Shown here: positions 15,101 through 23,930 of the stretch, piece by piece
How positions within the stretch are numbered: position 1 is the stretch's first letter
Layout: every line of letters begins with the position of its first letter
From: Acanthosoma haemorrhoidale
Lineage: Eukaryota > Arthropoda > Insecta > Hemiptera > Acanthosomatidae
Assembly (NCBI GenBank): GCA_930367205.1
Contig: OV884014.1
Location: forward strand, 74,565,104 to 74,629,103
Direction of reading: 5' to 3'
DNA: 64,000 bases
The notes under the pieces: model-generated
The model's input: the letters and a program-made list of their open reading frames with translations, nothing else
The model's database searches: none
What the model was told of the DNA's origin: nothing
Made by a program: the position numbers and the translations under genes

Positions 15101-17772
15101 TGGAAATTCACTCATGGGTAAGTAAGGTCTCACGTTTACATGATGATTACTTAGCTCCCTCCATTAATTCTCAATTCGCTGTCTTAATGCAAAAAAGGAA
15201 ATGGCAACCTGAATTTTAAATTAATCATCTTAGTTTTCCTGAGGCTTCTTAGGACTTACTTTTTTATTGTATTATGCACTTTTCTTCTTCTCCTACCATG
15301 TAGTTCTCCATGCACCAGCATACACAAGATCCACTTCTTTGGGATACCTGACATCTGATCTTAAATACAAATAGAACAGATAACTAATTAACATGCTCAG
15401 GTTGCCATGACCTTTTTATAATAGTAGTTCTGTATTTTGTAAAATATCTCAGATTCAAATAGGTATCAATGTTTGTGTGTTGAATCTGTACTGAACTATG
15501 TAACATACATAGGAATTTTTCGAATATAACTAACAAAAATCTTTTTATTCGTTATTTGATATTTGTTGCTAATTCATTATTCATTAATTTGATTTTATTG
15601 TTTATTCTCTCCTTTATTTGTTACTTTTTATTCACTATTTGATACTATTTTCCAGGAGAGGGAGAATAAATACACTACAGATAACAAAGAATAAATTAAT
15701 AAATATATTTTATACAAAATCTGGTTAGTTGTAATAAATTCTTAAAAAATAATCAATACTGTGATTATAATATTTATCATAAACAAAGTTTCTGCTTTCA
15801 GCGCAAACTATATAAAAACAGAATGTTTTTCTAAATTATTTATTTGAATAATTCCAATAACCCGAATGACGAATAAAGACAACAAATAAAAATAACTATT
15901 TGTTATTCGAATATTAAAAATAATCCATTCTTCTAAATTATTTGTTAATTGTAAGTAACGAATAAACATTTTATTTGTTAATTGTGAATAAAAAATAAAT
16001 TCTATTCATTCGTTATTTGTTATTAAAATAATAATTTGCCTAAGTATGGAAGTATCAAATCAAGCACATCATATTTTCTTTTTTCTTTTTCAATATGTTT
16101 TTGTTTTTCAGTGAAAACCATATGTTTTCAATGTATTGTGTAGTTGATTACATGGGATAGAAGTTAAAATGAAAAAGGCTAAAAATAGACCAATGTTCTC
16201 ACCTCGACTTTAAAAATGAAGATAAACAAAAGATTGCATGCCTATGGGATACATCACTCTATTTACACTAAGTAAACATCGTTAAATTTAAGTTGTTTGA
16301 TAACTCTTCAAAACGTTAATGACTCATGAGAATTATCCTCTCAGTTAGTATTTAAATAATTAATGATGCTCTTAAAAGAACTTAATTTGTTTTACTGCAT
16401 TTCAAAACTGGACCCTTTTCTTTCCGGAATTCCCTTTTTAATGGCTTTATGTAATTGTCTTCCACTTAAGCCTCAACACATGTTACATATTTTTAATTTA
16501 GGATGTTAAGATTTTTAATTACTACCCCCTCAGTATGATAGAAAAAAATTTTTTTTTTTATTACAACTCAATTTACTAATAGCCAATTAATACTTTTTAA
16601 GGGGCAGGTTTTTTAAAATCATCATTGAGAGACATTTTTCCAAATCGTAAAAATTATTTAGATCAAAATACATCAAGATACAAAAAAAATCCAAAAATCT
16701 ATTCTCATTTAGATCATTGAAGAGAATCGACTGGTTGAGTCCCCATGGAATGACCCACATAAATAATATGGGATGGTGTTTAAATAACCATAACACATTT
16801 TTTTCAATCAGGTCAAAAGTAAATAGAGCACTATCTCAAATGAAATGTTAAACATTTCAAAATAAACATTTCCGAGGCAACATTACTTACATATCATAAA
16901 TGCAACAATAATGTTAATAGCCTTTAATGTATACAATGAGTTTTAAAAATTCCTGCTGATAATATTATCAACGTAGGTATGAGTAATTATTTGTATTCAT
17001 TAATTAATGAACAGTATGATAAATGTTATGAGCAAAATGTGTTCGATTTGGACATCTACTTAACGTACCATAACTAGCAATGTGCTATATCTAGTGGCTA
17101 TTATAGATATATTAATTTCTAATAATAAAGTGGAATAATGACGAATTCCTTGAAACATACATGTTGAACAAAATTGTACGTTCAGAAATTTGGAATATAC
17201 TGGAAGTCAGATAAATATAAAAAAATAAAAGACTACCTTTTTCCAATTCTTTCTTTTTTGCTTCTTCCACCCTTTGCAATTCAGCTTCTTTTGCTTCTTG
17301 TGCCTGCTTCTTTTCTGTTTCTTCATTGTATTGAACGTGTTGATTAGGTACAGCGAGTAAGTATAGGTCATCAATTTCAATGGTACATGGCGACGAAAAA
17401 AACTGTAGGTAAGCTAGCTTAATAGAAAGCTTCCCTAAGAAAAACACAAATTCACGTCTTTACCATATAACGGCTCTAATTAAAGACAATCAAAAGATGA
17501 AATAAATAAGACTGTACCTATTTTTCCATACAGGAGTTTGATGGGTATATCAAGGTCATCAAAGCAACTGTGCTTGAGCTCCAAATTTTTAAACACAATA
17601 TCTCCTATAAATAAATTGAAATAAAATTTAAAAACAATCTTTAATAATCGCAATTACAGTGTAAAATAAGTTTCACTGTACCAATTCCAAGCTTGAACTG
17701 TGAAGAATCAAAGTTTTCAACATACTTCCCCAAAGATTTATTTATAATATTAGTTATGACTTCCTTAAGCAT
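1..17772 (-). CDS. Vps13: VPS13A/C-like bridge-type lipid transfer protein, N-terminal part (11 exons, runs off left edge)
   Basis: VPS13 proteins are rod-shaped lipid channels at membrane contact sites. Seen: eleven minus-strand exons that join in phase with GT/AG borders: 17682-17772, 17518-17604, 17237-17434, 9501-9615, 7470-7584, 6352-6502, 5972-6085, 5708-5834, 3229-3454, 782-908 and 1-160. They encode about 503 residues. The start MLKEVITNIINKSLGKYVEN aligns residue for residue with the family start (L-N-x-x-L-G-x-Y-V-x-x-L-D-x-x-Q). Later landmarks are a Lys/Glu-rich helix after LYLLAVPN, IHLRFEDR, FAFGVTLSSL, KPQYQ, an ARAWW (family REWW) motif, HKAEVEV and SADEKSEMYKAIGY. The last matches the A/C paralogues rather than B or D. 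Oddities: the Trp of the usual LGIW motif is absent, the IPWKNL segment reads IKLAYLQFF, and the W-rich loop is Gly/Phe-rich. It may be a fast-evolving orthologue or a paralogue. The remaining, much larger part of the protein lies left of base 1. Confidence 0.88.
161..781 (-). other. Vps13-like intron 10
   Basis: AT-rich intron. I see no gene, repeat family or structured element in it. Confidence 0.6.
782..908 (-). CDS. Vps13: Vps13-like coding exon 10
   Basis: Acceptor ATTTTTAG, donor GTAAAT, phase 0 to 1. Encodes LPPPEPKKAGGGGFFSRFGF and a Ser/Glu-rich tail. Other family members have a Trp/Gly-rich loop at this point. Confidence 0.76.
909..3228 (-). other. Vps13-like intron 9
   Basis: 2.3 kb of AT-rich sequence. 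The stretch 1630-2090 is less AT-rich and pyrimidine-rich on the plus strand, but no protein or repeat was recognised. Confidence 0.5.
3229..3454 (-). CDS. Vps13: Vps13-like coding exon 9
   Basis: Acceptor TTTTCAAG, donor GTATCT, phase 2 to 0. Encodes WQFAQVCVVEDIKRKRNEWD, KKHRQIFRNYQQAYFSKL, EELDVLN and ARHKAEVE. The order WW, W-x-W, +HR, Y and D-x-x-N-I-x-x-A-R is the VPS13 pattern. Confidence 0.88.
4075..5460. repeat. two-unit diverged direct repeat, about 720 bp per unit
   Basis: Unit 1 (about 4075-4795) and unit 2 (about 4797-5460) share the same order of landmarks: TTGTTGTGATATTTT, then ATAAACTCGAAATTAGCGAGC (4120s and 4840s), then AAATATAAATATTTTAATA (4250s and 4970s), then a purine-rich AAGAC/AGAAG stretch with a GGCAGCG core, then AAGGTACATTTTAA (4597 and 5308) and CCTTTTG(C/T)CAGAATT. 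Divergence and small indels are visible throughout. The units could be a tandem segmental duplication or two copies of an interspersed repeat. They lie in a Vps13-like intron (3455-5707) and no coding capacity was recognised. Confidence 0.7.
5708..5834 (-). CDS. Vps13: Vps13-like coding exon 8
   Basis: Acceptor TATTTAG, donor GTAAGA, phase 1 to 2. Encodes TKPQYQDLILFLETLNMM and YRKYRPAV; VPS13A/C has kxQYxxxmeLLesxdxM here. It ends in the first Trp of the WW pair. Confidence 0.86.
5972..6085 (-). CDS. Vps13: Vps13-like coding exon 7
   Basis: Acceptor GTTAG, donor GTAAGC, phase 1 to 1. Encodes PINAKSNLRIN and FTIPKFYLRFDLERLLF, matching the family PIsAxaklxxN...P+ixLxxxL block. Confidence 0.83.
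6352..6502 (-). CDS. Vps13: Vps13-like coding exon 6
   Basis: Acceptor TTTTCTAG, donor GTAAGT, phase 0 to 1. Encodes LSINWLCLYWNSNEKLF, equivalent to the L-x-x-L-x-x-Y-W-N segment of VPS13, and ends NAPKGYKY. Confidence 0.84.
6590..7190 (+). pseudogene. Jockey-type non-LTR retrotransposon relic (C-terminal part of reverse transcriptase)
   Basis: Plus-strand reading around 6670-7130, allowing stops, gives the tail end of a Jockey-clade reverse transcriptase: FTLQLGSCPSLTFN, NTVRYLGNLYKRLT, NRQLG, LYRLLNGKSKLTLENNLYPY, KQLLKPIYI and LELLGT...IRRIQS. The order matches the family pattern VRYLGxxLDxRLTW, LYxLLxxxSxLxxxxKxxxYKxxLxPIxxYxxxLWGxA. In-frame TGA/TAG codons and loss of the upstream catalytic region show it is dead. 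It lies antisense inside the Vps13-like intron 6503-7469. Confidence 0.7.
7470..7584 (-). CDS. Vps13: Vps13-like coding exon 5
   Basis: Phase 2 to 0, donor GTAAAA. Encodes SNPGKTFAFGVTLSSLLVKT and LDPLNLIFK, corresponding to the family's kPFSFGIxLxxLSxxTT segment. Confidence 0.84.
7585..9500 (-). other. Vps13-like intron 4
   Basis: 1.9 kb intron. Open frames here are short, without recognisable motifs. I see no repeat that can be named. Confidence 0.5.
9501..9615 (-). CDS. Vps13: Vps13-like coding exon 4
   Basis: Acceptor TTTTTCAG, donor GTATGT, phase 1 to 2. Encodes FVEKIASTFIKNLEVTIKN then IHLRFEDR, the most recognisable VPS13 N-terminal block. It lies 7.6 kb from exon 3 because of a transposon-rich intron. 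Confidence 0.88.
10020..10387 (-). pseudogene. pogo/Tigger-type transposase relic (CENP-B-like HTH region)
   Basis: Minus-strand reading from an ATG at 10387 gives VKIIECLESGVSDKDFC, then EISQSTLSTIWKLKDQSLFE, QDVEQVLLE, NIPINGPT and, after a frame change near 10110, LLQEKVTEIGSNLF and a short tail. This matches the order in Tigger/jerky/CENP-B-type proteins: psq-like HTH with STLSTI-x-K-x-K, L-x-x-W, the NIPxxGPxLQEKA motif, then F-x-x-S-x-x-W. In-frame TAG and TAA codons plus the frameshift inactivate it. The DDE catalytic part is missing. It lies in a Vps13-like intron. Confidence 0.72.
10760..11813 (-). mobile_element. mariner element, degenerate, internally deleted (about 1.05 kb)
   Basis: Inverted ends begin three bases inside TA dinucleotides (10758-10759 and 11814-11815). 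Left reads GGTTGGCCAAAAAGTCCGTC, and right, on the other strand, GGTTGGCCAAAAAGTCCGTT. The element is about 1054 bp. It carries one minus-strand transposase pseudogene. The TA flanks and short TIRs are as expected for mariner. It sits in the 7.6-kb Vps13-like intron. Confidence 0.88.
10834..11760 (-). pseudogene. mariner transposase pseudogene
   Basis: Recognisable pieces in order: FRSGNFSVQD and RSGRPTEIN, an HTH region KELVDTNPRYTTREI with SKSSVENHLHQLGY, then WVPHQLSK, MTEDEK, NNVERKRLWGKR, WWGWKGVVFYELLP, HHDNARPHTS, YSPDLAPSDFHLF and LNGQTFNSEED. Mariner transposases have a D-D34-D catalytic triad; the HDN and YSPDLAPSD regions carry the last two Asp. Damage: the N-terminal start is missing, a TAA interrupts near 11715, a TAG and small deletion follow MTEDEK near 11395, and a TAG lies at 11224-11226. 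Not functional. Confidence 0.85.
15530..16035. repeat. AT-rich repeat built on ATTCGTTATTTGTTATT motifs in both orientations
   Basis: Left half (15540-15650) repeats TTATTCGTTATTTG-like units on the plus strand. The right half (15865-16030) has the complementary ACGAATAA/AACAAATAA units and then ATTCGTTATTTGTTATT, so the stretch could fold back on itself. A similar motif composition recurs at 62051-62483. Probably an old hAT-like MITE; ends and target duplication were not resolved. Confidence 0.45.
17237..17434 (-). CDS. Vps13: Vps13-like coding exon 3
   Basis: Acceptor TTCTTAG, donor GTAGTC, phase 1 to 1. Encodes GKLSIKL, IEIDDLYLLAVPNQ and a charged helix EAKEAELQRVEEAKKKELEK, which matches the family's KxxELxxxEExK helix after the first chorein segment. 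Confidence 0.86.
17518..17604 (-). CDS. Vps13: Vps13-like coding exon 2
   Basis: Acceptor TTTATAG, donor GTACAG, phase 1 to 1. Encodes GDIVFKNLELK and IPIKLLYGKI, the strand that normally carries the W-x-G motif. No alternative acceptor that would restore the Trp is visible. Confidence 0.83.
   Translation of the reverse strand, partial: EILCLKIWSSSTVALMTLIYPSNSCMEK
17682..17772 (-). CDS. Vps13: Vps13-like coding exon 1
   Basis: Start ATG at 17772-17770, chosen because residue 1 lines up with the conserved VPS13 start. Encodes residues 1-30 of the chorein N-terminus and ends in KLGI, phase 1, at donor GTACAG. An upstream ATG in the leader is closed by a stop after three codons. Confidence 0.8.
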
Positions 17773-18816
17773 CGTAAGAAATTCTTACTACCGTACTACC
17801 ATGAGGAAAAATAAATATTTAAAAAGGACCAGTACAGGGTGTTCTGTTGATTATGTCATATCCTAACTGGAACGGTGATATCACCCTAAATGTGGGCCAC
17901 CGATAAACAGCGCATTTAACTCACAAGAGACTGTGAGAAGTCCCATATCTGTCAAGTCAATAAAGATCTAACGAGGGAAATAAATCGTTATCAACGTCAA
18001 ACTTAAAATTTCAAAATGATAACAGGCAGCTGTACCCAGTACCGAAATCACATGTTGAGAATCGATACTAACGCAAACTCGATCCATTGGAATTTATATT
18101 TAATTGACACCTTTCCCTCAACAGGTTTTGAACACTGGTTCATTTGGAAATTTAAGCTTGGTATCTGCTGATAAATTAGGGCCTTCTACCTCGGTCTAAC
18201 ATAATCCTGAACAAGCAGTATTAAATTTTAAATTAGTATTAGTGCCACTAACACTTGGTTAGGTTTTTTTTCTAAACCCCTTGGCTTATGGTTTTATGAC
18301 TTCGCAAACCTTAAGTTATTGCATGCACTTTGACATTTGATGGAGGCCATGTTATGAAACTTATGTGTTGATGTATAAACTCTAAAATTTATAAAATAAG
18401 GGTAAAGGTGATGGAGCTCACCCTTTGGTCTATGTTTCAGTGTAAGTTTTGGTTGGGTTTATCCTTCTACTGTTAATATATACTGATCCTGCAATGTAAT
18501 TGTTTTAGCTGCTTTTGTCCATCACAGTTAAACAATGAATAGAATAAGTTCCTTAATGTATTAGTTTTTTTTTTATTTAAGATCCAGGTTAAATAAATGG
18601 AACAGAGCTATGCATATAGGGCGTTACTATTACCCTAATAGGGATAGTACAATAAACAGGGAAAGACCGCCAATTCTAATTGGGGCCCCTTATTAATTAC
18701 ACCTGATAATTAGTTGAGTTGTACTCCTATTCGTGCACGCCACAATATCTATACTTATATTCATTATTAGGGAATTTATTAGTTTTAGTGATCATTATTC
18801 TTCTAGGTAAAGTTTC
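17773..18816. other. upstream flank of the Vps13-like gene
   Basis: Probable leader and promoter region of the minus-strand Vps13-like gene on its left edge. No convincing TATA/initiator pair or further exon was identified. Confidence 0.35.
18812..18816. repeat. target-site duplication of solo LTR, left copy (GTTTC)
   Basis: Identical to 19669-19673 on the other side of the solo LTR. Confidence 0.75.
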
Positions 18817-19668
18817 TGTAGCGACCGCTAACTACATAAGATAAATCACCCATACTCTATTGTATATATATTGTAAACAAATGTAAATAACTTTACCAAA
18901 GTATATATCATTGTAAATATGGTAAACAATAAAAACGCTAGGAGCCAATTAGTTATGTGAGCTGGGACACCAGTTGTCAGGGCAGGTACTAGACCCAAGC
19001 CGCCGAGAGACCCTTCCCGGCGCTCACGTCTCTGTCAGAGAACAAAGGAAACCACATACTCAAAACCTCATTGTGTACTATAAAAACGATTCTTATTGGC
19101 TACTGACGAAGCCAGCTGGGTATTAAAGACCGGTGGTTTGGGGCCTGTATAACATTCTCCTGGGTACTATTTGGTTCGTGGCTGCTCTGCTTAAACTCTG
19201 AAACATTGCTTCTTCTTTATGAAAAACCTCTGCATCTCTCTCCTCACCTCACTACGTTTTAGTCCGGCGTAGTCAGACTCCACACCTTCCTAGTGGGAAT
19301 CTCTGCCTTCGTCTCGCTAAAACTAGCACGTTGTTGTGGCCCTGCAAACTTACCAAGCAGTGTTCCCCACGGCAATTCAGTCTGCCTCTCTCCGGTTCAC
19401 ACTCGCCTTTGGGATCCGGACGTATTTCGCCTACCCTCAGATACCGAGTGTGAATTCGTGGTCATTACAAGACCACACAAACTACCTACACTACCTACCC
19501 TATACCTCTTCTTCTGAACATGGTGCATTGTCGGGGCACATACCTATCAAAAATGGAGTCAGATAGTAAGACCGTCATGAAACGATTGTCCCGGATATAA
19601 AATTAATCAACCCTCACTTCGTCACCAGGGCTAGGGTAACTAGGCACCCCCCTCGTGACGACCCGACA
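18817..19668. mobile_element. solo LTR of an LTR retrotransposon (852 bp)
   Basis: The block begins TGTAGCGACCGC and ends GACGACCCGACA, giving the TG...CA ends and the short inverted TGT/ACA of LTRs. It is flanked by a perfect 5-bp direct repeat GTTTC (18812-18816 and 19669-19673). Inside, in plus orientation, are a TATAAAAA box (19079-19086) next to an inverted CCAAT (ATTGGCT). GC content is higher than in the neighbourhood. No gag, pol, primer site or second LTR adjoins it, so LTR-LTR recombination probably removed the body. The 5-bp duplication fits BEL/Pao or some Ty3/gypsy elements; the family cannot be fixed from one LTR. Confidence 0.75.
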
Positions 19669-19673
19669 GTTTC
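19669..19673. repeat. target-site duplication of solo LTR, right copy (GTTTC)
   Basis: Identical to 18812-18816, directly after the terminal ACA of the LTR. Confidence 0.75.
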
Positions 19674-21640
19674 CTTTATTTTATTACTGTAATTATAAAA
19701 ATTAGAGGTATTTGATTTGTTGTTGGGGTAGGTGTTGCAAATTAATGCTAATAATCAGGTAGAAGAAATTTCTTGTGTGATTGTAGATAAAACATTTACA
19801 AAGGGTCTGTACTAAGTCTTCATCATACAATACTCATCATTTGTTACATATTTTGCATTTTACATTACCAACTTTTTTCATTTAAGTGTTAGTTATTGTG
19901 GATATTCTAATGCAATATTTTCTGAATGTTCGTAATTGCGGGATTTGTTTCTAGTTTGAACTACCTACTAGACAGGGAGTTAGTATGCAAAAGGAAATAT
20001 AACAAACGAAATAAAGGATGCTCGAGGTAGAATGACACATGAAAAAAAGTGGGTGTGAGCCCTGTGAGGTTCTCAGATACTTATTAAATAATTGGGGATG
20101 AAATACTCTGTATTTTGATCAAAGTTAGTTCACATTATTTGTCAAACCATCTCATCTCACCTTTTAAACAAATAAAACAATTAAATAGCCAAATTTTAAC
20201 GAAAACCCCGATTGAAATCGGCAGAACGGCAATTATATACGCAATTCCTACTGTCTAAAAGTAAACTTAAGAAAATTGTTTTTATTTTTTTTTTGTGTTG
20301 CCGTCTTTAAAGTGTTCCAATTCAAGAAATAAATCGAAAATAACTTCTGAGATGTTAATTGGGAAATAATGGTTACTTAATTAATATGCCACGGACGTTT
20401 TTCAACTGCAATTTATTTATTCTTATGCAGTGTTCCCCAGGGTGTTGTTAAATATACCTTTACAATTTCAGATCGATTGTATAATTCTTAAGATCAATAA
20501 TAATTATTAATAAAAGTGGAAACAATGCTACTATGAAAGATGGGTATAGTATTACTTAGGCACAGCTATTGTTCATAAACTTCCTAGAGTTTGTTAATCA
20601 ATAATAACATATATATCATGTGTTGAATGTGGTAACTATCTCCCTTCTGATTATTTATTGTTATACATGCTACTAATTAAATGGTATCACAGACCTCATT
20701 TCAAAACCTAAGTAGCTCCAGCTGCGCCAACTTCCCCTTTTAAGTGTCTGTACATTATGGGTAACTTCAATAAAAATTGATGCTATGTTTTTAACCACAA
20801 CATAGGATATTTGATTATGAAAAAATGGAAAAAAAAATTAAGGGAATGTTAAAGATTTCCATGTAACATACAAAGTCTTCTAGAATAAATTATTATACTT
20901 ATAATGTGTATGTATCAATAAATGTAACCAGAGTGGGAGAAAATAAATATACATCAAATCATTTTTAATTTTTCGAATATTGCCTTTTTGTATAACTATC
21001 GTTAATAAATTTACATTACAATAATGCTGTCTTTGCATCCTAGCTAGCCTACCAAGCCCCTATGAGTATTTGCCCCGGGGAATTTTACCACATCTCATCT
21101 ACTTTACCTGAGTAGACAATATTTATCATCACTTTGCATACACATTACATGATATCCTTGACTAAATTACTGCACAGTACTTACTAACTAGAAAATAAAT
21201 AAGATAATAACACAAATAAAAGCATTTGTATTTATTAAAAATGTTATATATAGAGAGAGTTTTAATAAAGGTTGTACCAAGTAAAAAAAGATTAACAAGA
21301 TGTGATCTGTTGCTGGCTAAGAAATCTGTGAGGAGTACGATTTTGAAAGACTTACAGTCAAGTTTTTATCAAAATGGCTTCAGCCTGTTCTGTAGTTTAA
21401 TTATTTAATGGAAAATAAAAATTATTATTATTTTATTAAACTTTTTAATTTACAACTGAAGATAATGTGGATTTTCTTGTATATTTAAGGTCTTCAGTAT
21501 CACAGAATGCATAGCCATTTTTTTTTTCACTAATCATTTTCATTTCGTATTATGACATAAGACTTTTTAAAAACCCATTAACTATATATAAAAAACCATC
21601 TTTATTGTTATTCATTTGATATATAAATATTTTTTTAGCT
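19674..21640. other. intergenic stretch
   Basis: AT-rich sequence between the solo LTR and the 21.6-kb repeat. No gene or repeat recognised. Confidence 0.5.
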
Positions 21641-22132
21641 TTAGGTAACATATCGATTTGAAAATTCATCTTTAAATTTCAAAGCAGGTATGAGTATTGG
21701 ACTTAATGTAATTGATTTGTGAAATTAAATAAGTAGTTATTAGGAAATAAATTAAATTTTATAATTATGTTAACAAATTATATTTTACATGAACACTTCT
21801 AACACACAGATAGTTCTTGAACTTCAGAGAAATTGTATTTAGTATTATTATTTTGTTATATAATATTATTATTTTTCAGGGTCAGATTATTCGGGAATGT
21901 GATTCTGTTTATTATTGAGCATATAATATAATTTAATTAGTGCCTGTTCCAATCTGGAGTACTCTACCTTTTTCCTGAGTGTTTTTGCGATTTTTTTTAT
22001 ATATAAATATTTTTAAAAATATTTCTTTTATTCTACCTTTAGGTAAGATATCGATTTGAAAATTCATCTTTAAATTTCAAAGCAGATATGAGTATTTGAC
22101 TTAATGTAATTTATTTGTGAAATTGAATAAGA
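21641..22132 (+). repeat. pair of about 93-bp direct repeats
   Basis: Copy 1 (about 21641-21733) and copy 2 (about 22039-22132) share TTAGGTAA(C/G)ATATCGATTTG, a following AAAATTCATCTTTAAATTTC and CAAAGCAG(G/A)TATGAGTATT, with few mismatches. They are separated by about 305 bp of AT-rich DNA. Copy 2 lies just left of the mariner fragment. Confidence 0.75.
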
Positions 22133-22177
22133 TGAATAAGAAATTGAAGTTTATCAGTGGCTTGAAAAGTAACATAG

Positions 22178-22469
22178 TTGCTAGTTTATTTCTCACCAAA
22201 TCTAGCCCCAAGCGACTTCTTTTTGTTGCCTCATCTAAAAATTGCGCTCGGAGGACAGAGATTTTCGTCAAATGAAGAGGCAATCACCTTCGTGAACGAT
22301 TATTTTGCAGAGAAAAACGCCGAGTACTATTTGGACGGGTTACAGAGATGGGAGCATCGCTGGGAGAAGTGTGTAGAGTTACAAGGAGACTGTTGAAAAA
22401 TAAAAAAAAAAAATTCTGAAAAAACGTCTTGTATCTTTATTAGGTCGGAAACTTTTCAGACCACCCTTG
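22178..22469 (+). mobile_element. mariner 3' fragment with transposase C-terminus and right TIR
   Basis: Plus-strand frame gives SPNLAPSDFFLLPHLK, GGQRFSSNEEAITFVNDYFA, EYYLDGLQRWEHRW and CVELQGDC followed by a stop at 22396. This is the C-terminus of a mariner transposase, with the third catalytic Asp in LAPSD. A poly-A stretch and TIR-like end GGTCGGAAACTTTTCAGACC follow, then TA at 22470. The 5' three quarters of the element are missing; the left breakpoint is near 22180. It is not the same subfamily as the element at 10.8-11.8 kb, which has different ends. Confidence 0.8.
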
Positions 22470-22689
22470 TATATTTACAAACGTGATCAAGTGTAGCACA
22501 TATTTATCAGAACGATGGCAGTAGTAGACTTGTCATTGTGTGTCTCAATTATTGTGTACTACATAATTACAACTTTATTTCTTTTAATTAGTTATTAGTT
22601 ACAAAATGCCTAACGTTAGTTTAAATCATCCTAACAATTTTTGTTATGCATTAAAGGGGTTACATCAAAATCAAAACATAGAGTGGTTT

Positions 22690-23930
22690 AGACTAACTTG
22701 CAAACTGCAATGAGACCAGTTCCACACTGCGAAGAATTGCCCATACCAAAGCATCCAGAACATGCGATATTAGACGAAGAAGAGATTTCCGAGTCTGGTA
22801 GAAGTAAGGAAGAAAAATAAACAGACTCTGGTGATACAACTTTTGAACAAAGCAGTTTATCTGAGCCTCATTTACTGTCTCAAGAAAATCATAATGATCT
22901 GATACAAGATTTAAAGTTATCCAAACAATTGGTCTGACATGCTTGCTTCCAGGCTAAAAGGAAGGAATCTTTTTCAAAATAATACTATAAAGATTTGTAC
23001 TTATCGTGATTGTCATTCTGAATTTAAAGACTATTTTTCTTGAATTTGAGAAAATGGCCCAATGTTTTGTAATGACATTTCTTCTCTTCAGAGACTCCCA
23101 TGAGTAATGAACTTAACCTAACAGAGAGTGGTGCTTGTTCATTGATTCCTCTAAAGTTAGTTTAAAAGCTATGATTCTGCATAATAGCAGTGAATTCCCT
23201 AGTAAGAAACATATGAAAACATTAAATGTATATTGGAAAAGCTTTAATATGCAGTGTTTGAATGGAATATTTGAAGTTAATTGCACTTATTCTCGGTCTG
23301 CAGCTTGGTTACACAAAGTGCTGTTTTTTTTTTTATGTGAATGGGATAGTAGGGACAGAAAAAAACATTCCATTAGAAAAGAATGGCCTAAATGCGAATA
23401 ACTCATTCCTGAACAGACAAATGTGAAATATGACACCATTGTGTAATCCTAAAACAGTGTATTTATCTCCGTTACATGTCAAACTAGGATTAAAGAAGAA
23501 TTTCGCCAAGAACATGACAATGTACTTTAAACAGAAGTTTCCTATAATTAGTGATGCAAAAATTAAAGACAGAATATTTGTGGGTACACAAATACGATAA
23601 CTAATGCATGATAAAAAGTTTGAGGCACTATTGAGTCCGCTAGCGAAAGCAGCTTGCCAAGCATTCAAAAATGTTACTCAAGCTTTCTGGGAAATCAAAA
23701 GGTGGAAAATTACCGCGATATTGTCAACAACCTTGTACAAATTTGGGTTATAATATGTCGTTAAAAGTACACTTCCTGCACTTGCTTCTAGATCTCTTCC
23801 AGGAAAATCTTGGCATAGTGATGATGAGGAAGGGGAACTTTCATCAGATTTCAGCTATGGAAAAGAGGTATCGAAGCAAATTGAATCCGAATCAAGAGGG
23901 ATGCTCCACATACGAATCATAACAGAAAAT
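22690..23930 (+). pseudogene. degenerate copy of a repeated arthropod ORF of unidentified family
   Basis: Several plus-strand frames together give a protein-like order: PHCEELPIPKHPEH, DLIQDLKLSKQ, ASRLKGRNLFQ, CLFIDSSKVSLKAMILHN, FLCEWDSRDRKKH, EWPKCE, YLSPLHVKLGLKKNFAK, QKFPIISDAKIKD, IFVGTQIR, then NLGYNMSLKVHFLHLLLD, NLGIVM and EKRYRSKLNP. I recall proteins with LFIDSSKxSLKAVLLHNGN, FLCEWDSRxxxxHY and NMSLKIHFLHSHLDFFPENLG motifs as high-copy, transposon-like predictions in arthropod genomes, but I cannot name a superfamily. Many stops and at least three frame changes show this copy is dead. Confidence 0.6.

Larger units (their letters stand above)
9616..17236 (-). other. Vps13-like intron 3 (7.6 kb, transposon-rich)
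   Basis: Contains the pogo/Tigger relic, the mariner element and the ATTCG-type repeat listed separately. In the remaining sequence (11.8-15.5 kb and 16.0-17.2 kb) I see only AT-rich DNA with no supported gene. Confidence 0.55.

Noticed and set aside
19293..19566. Two overlapping 75-codon plus-strand frames
   Set aside because: They fall within the solo LTR, have no recognised motif, and are explained by its higher GC content.
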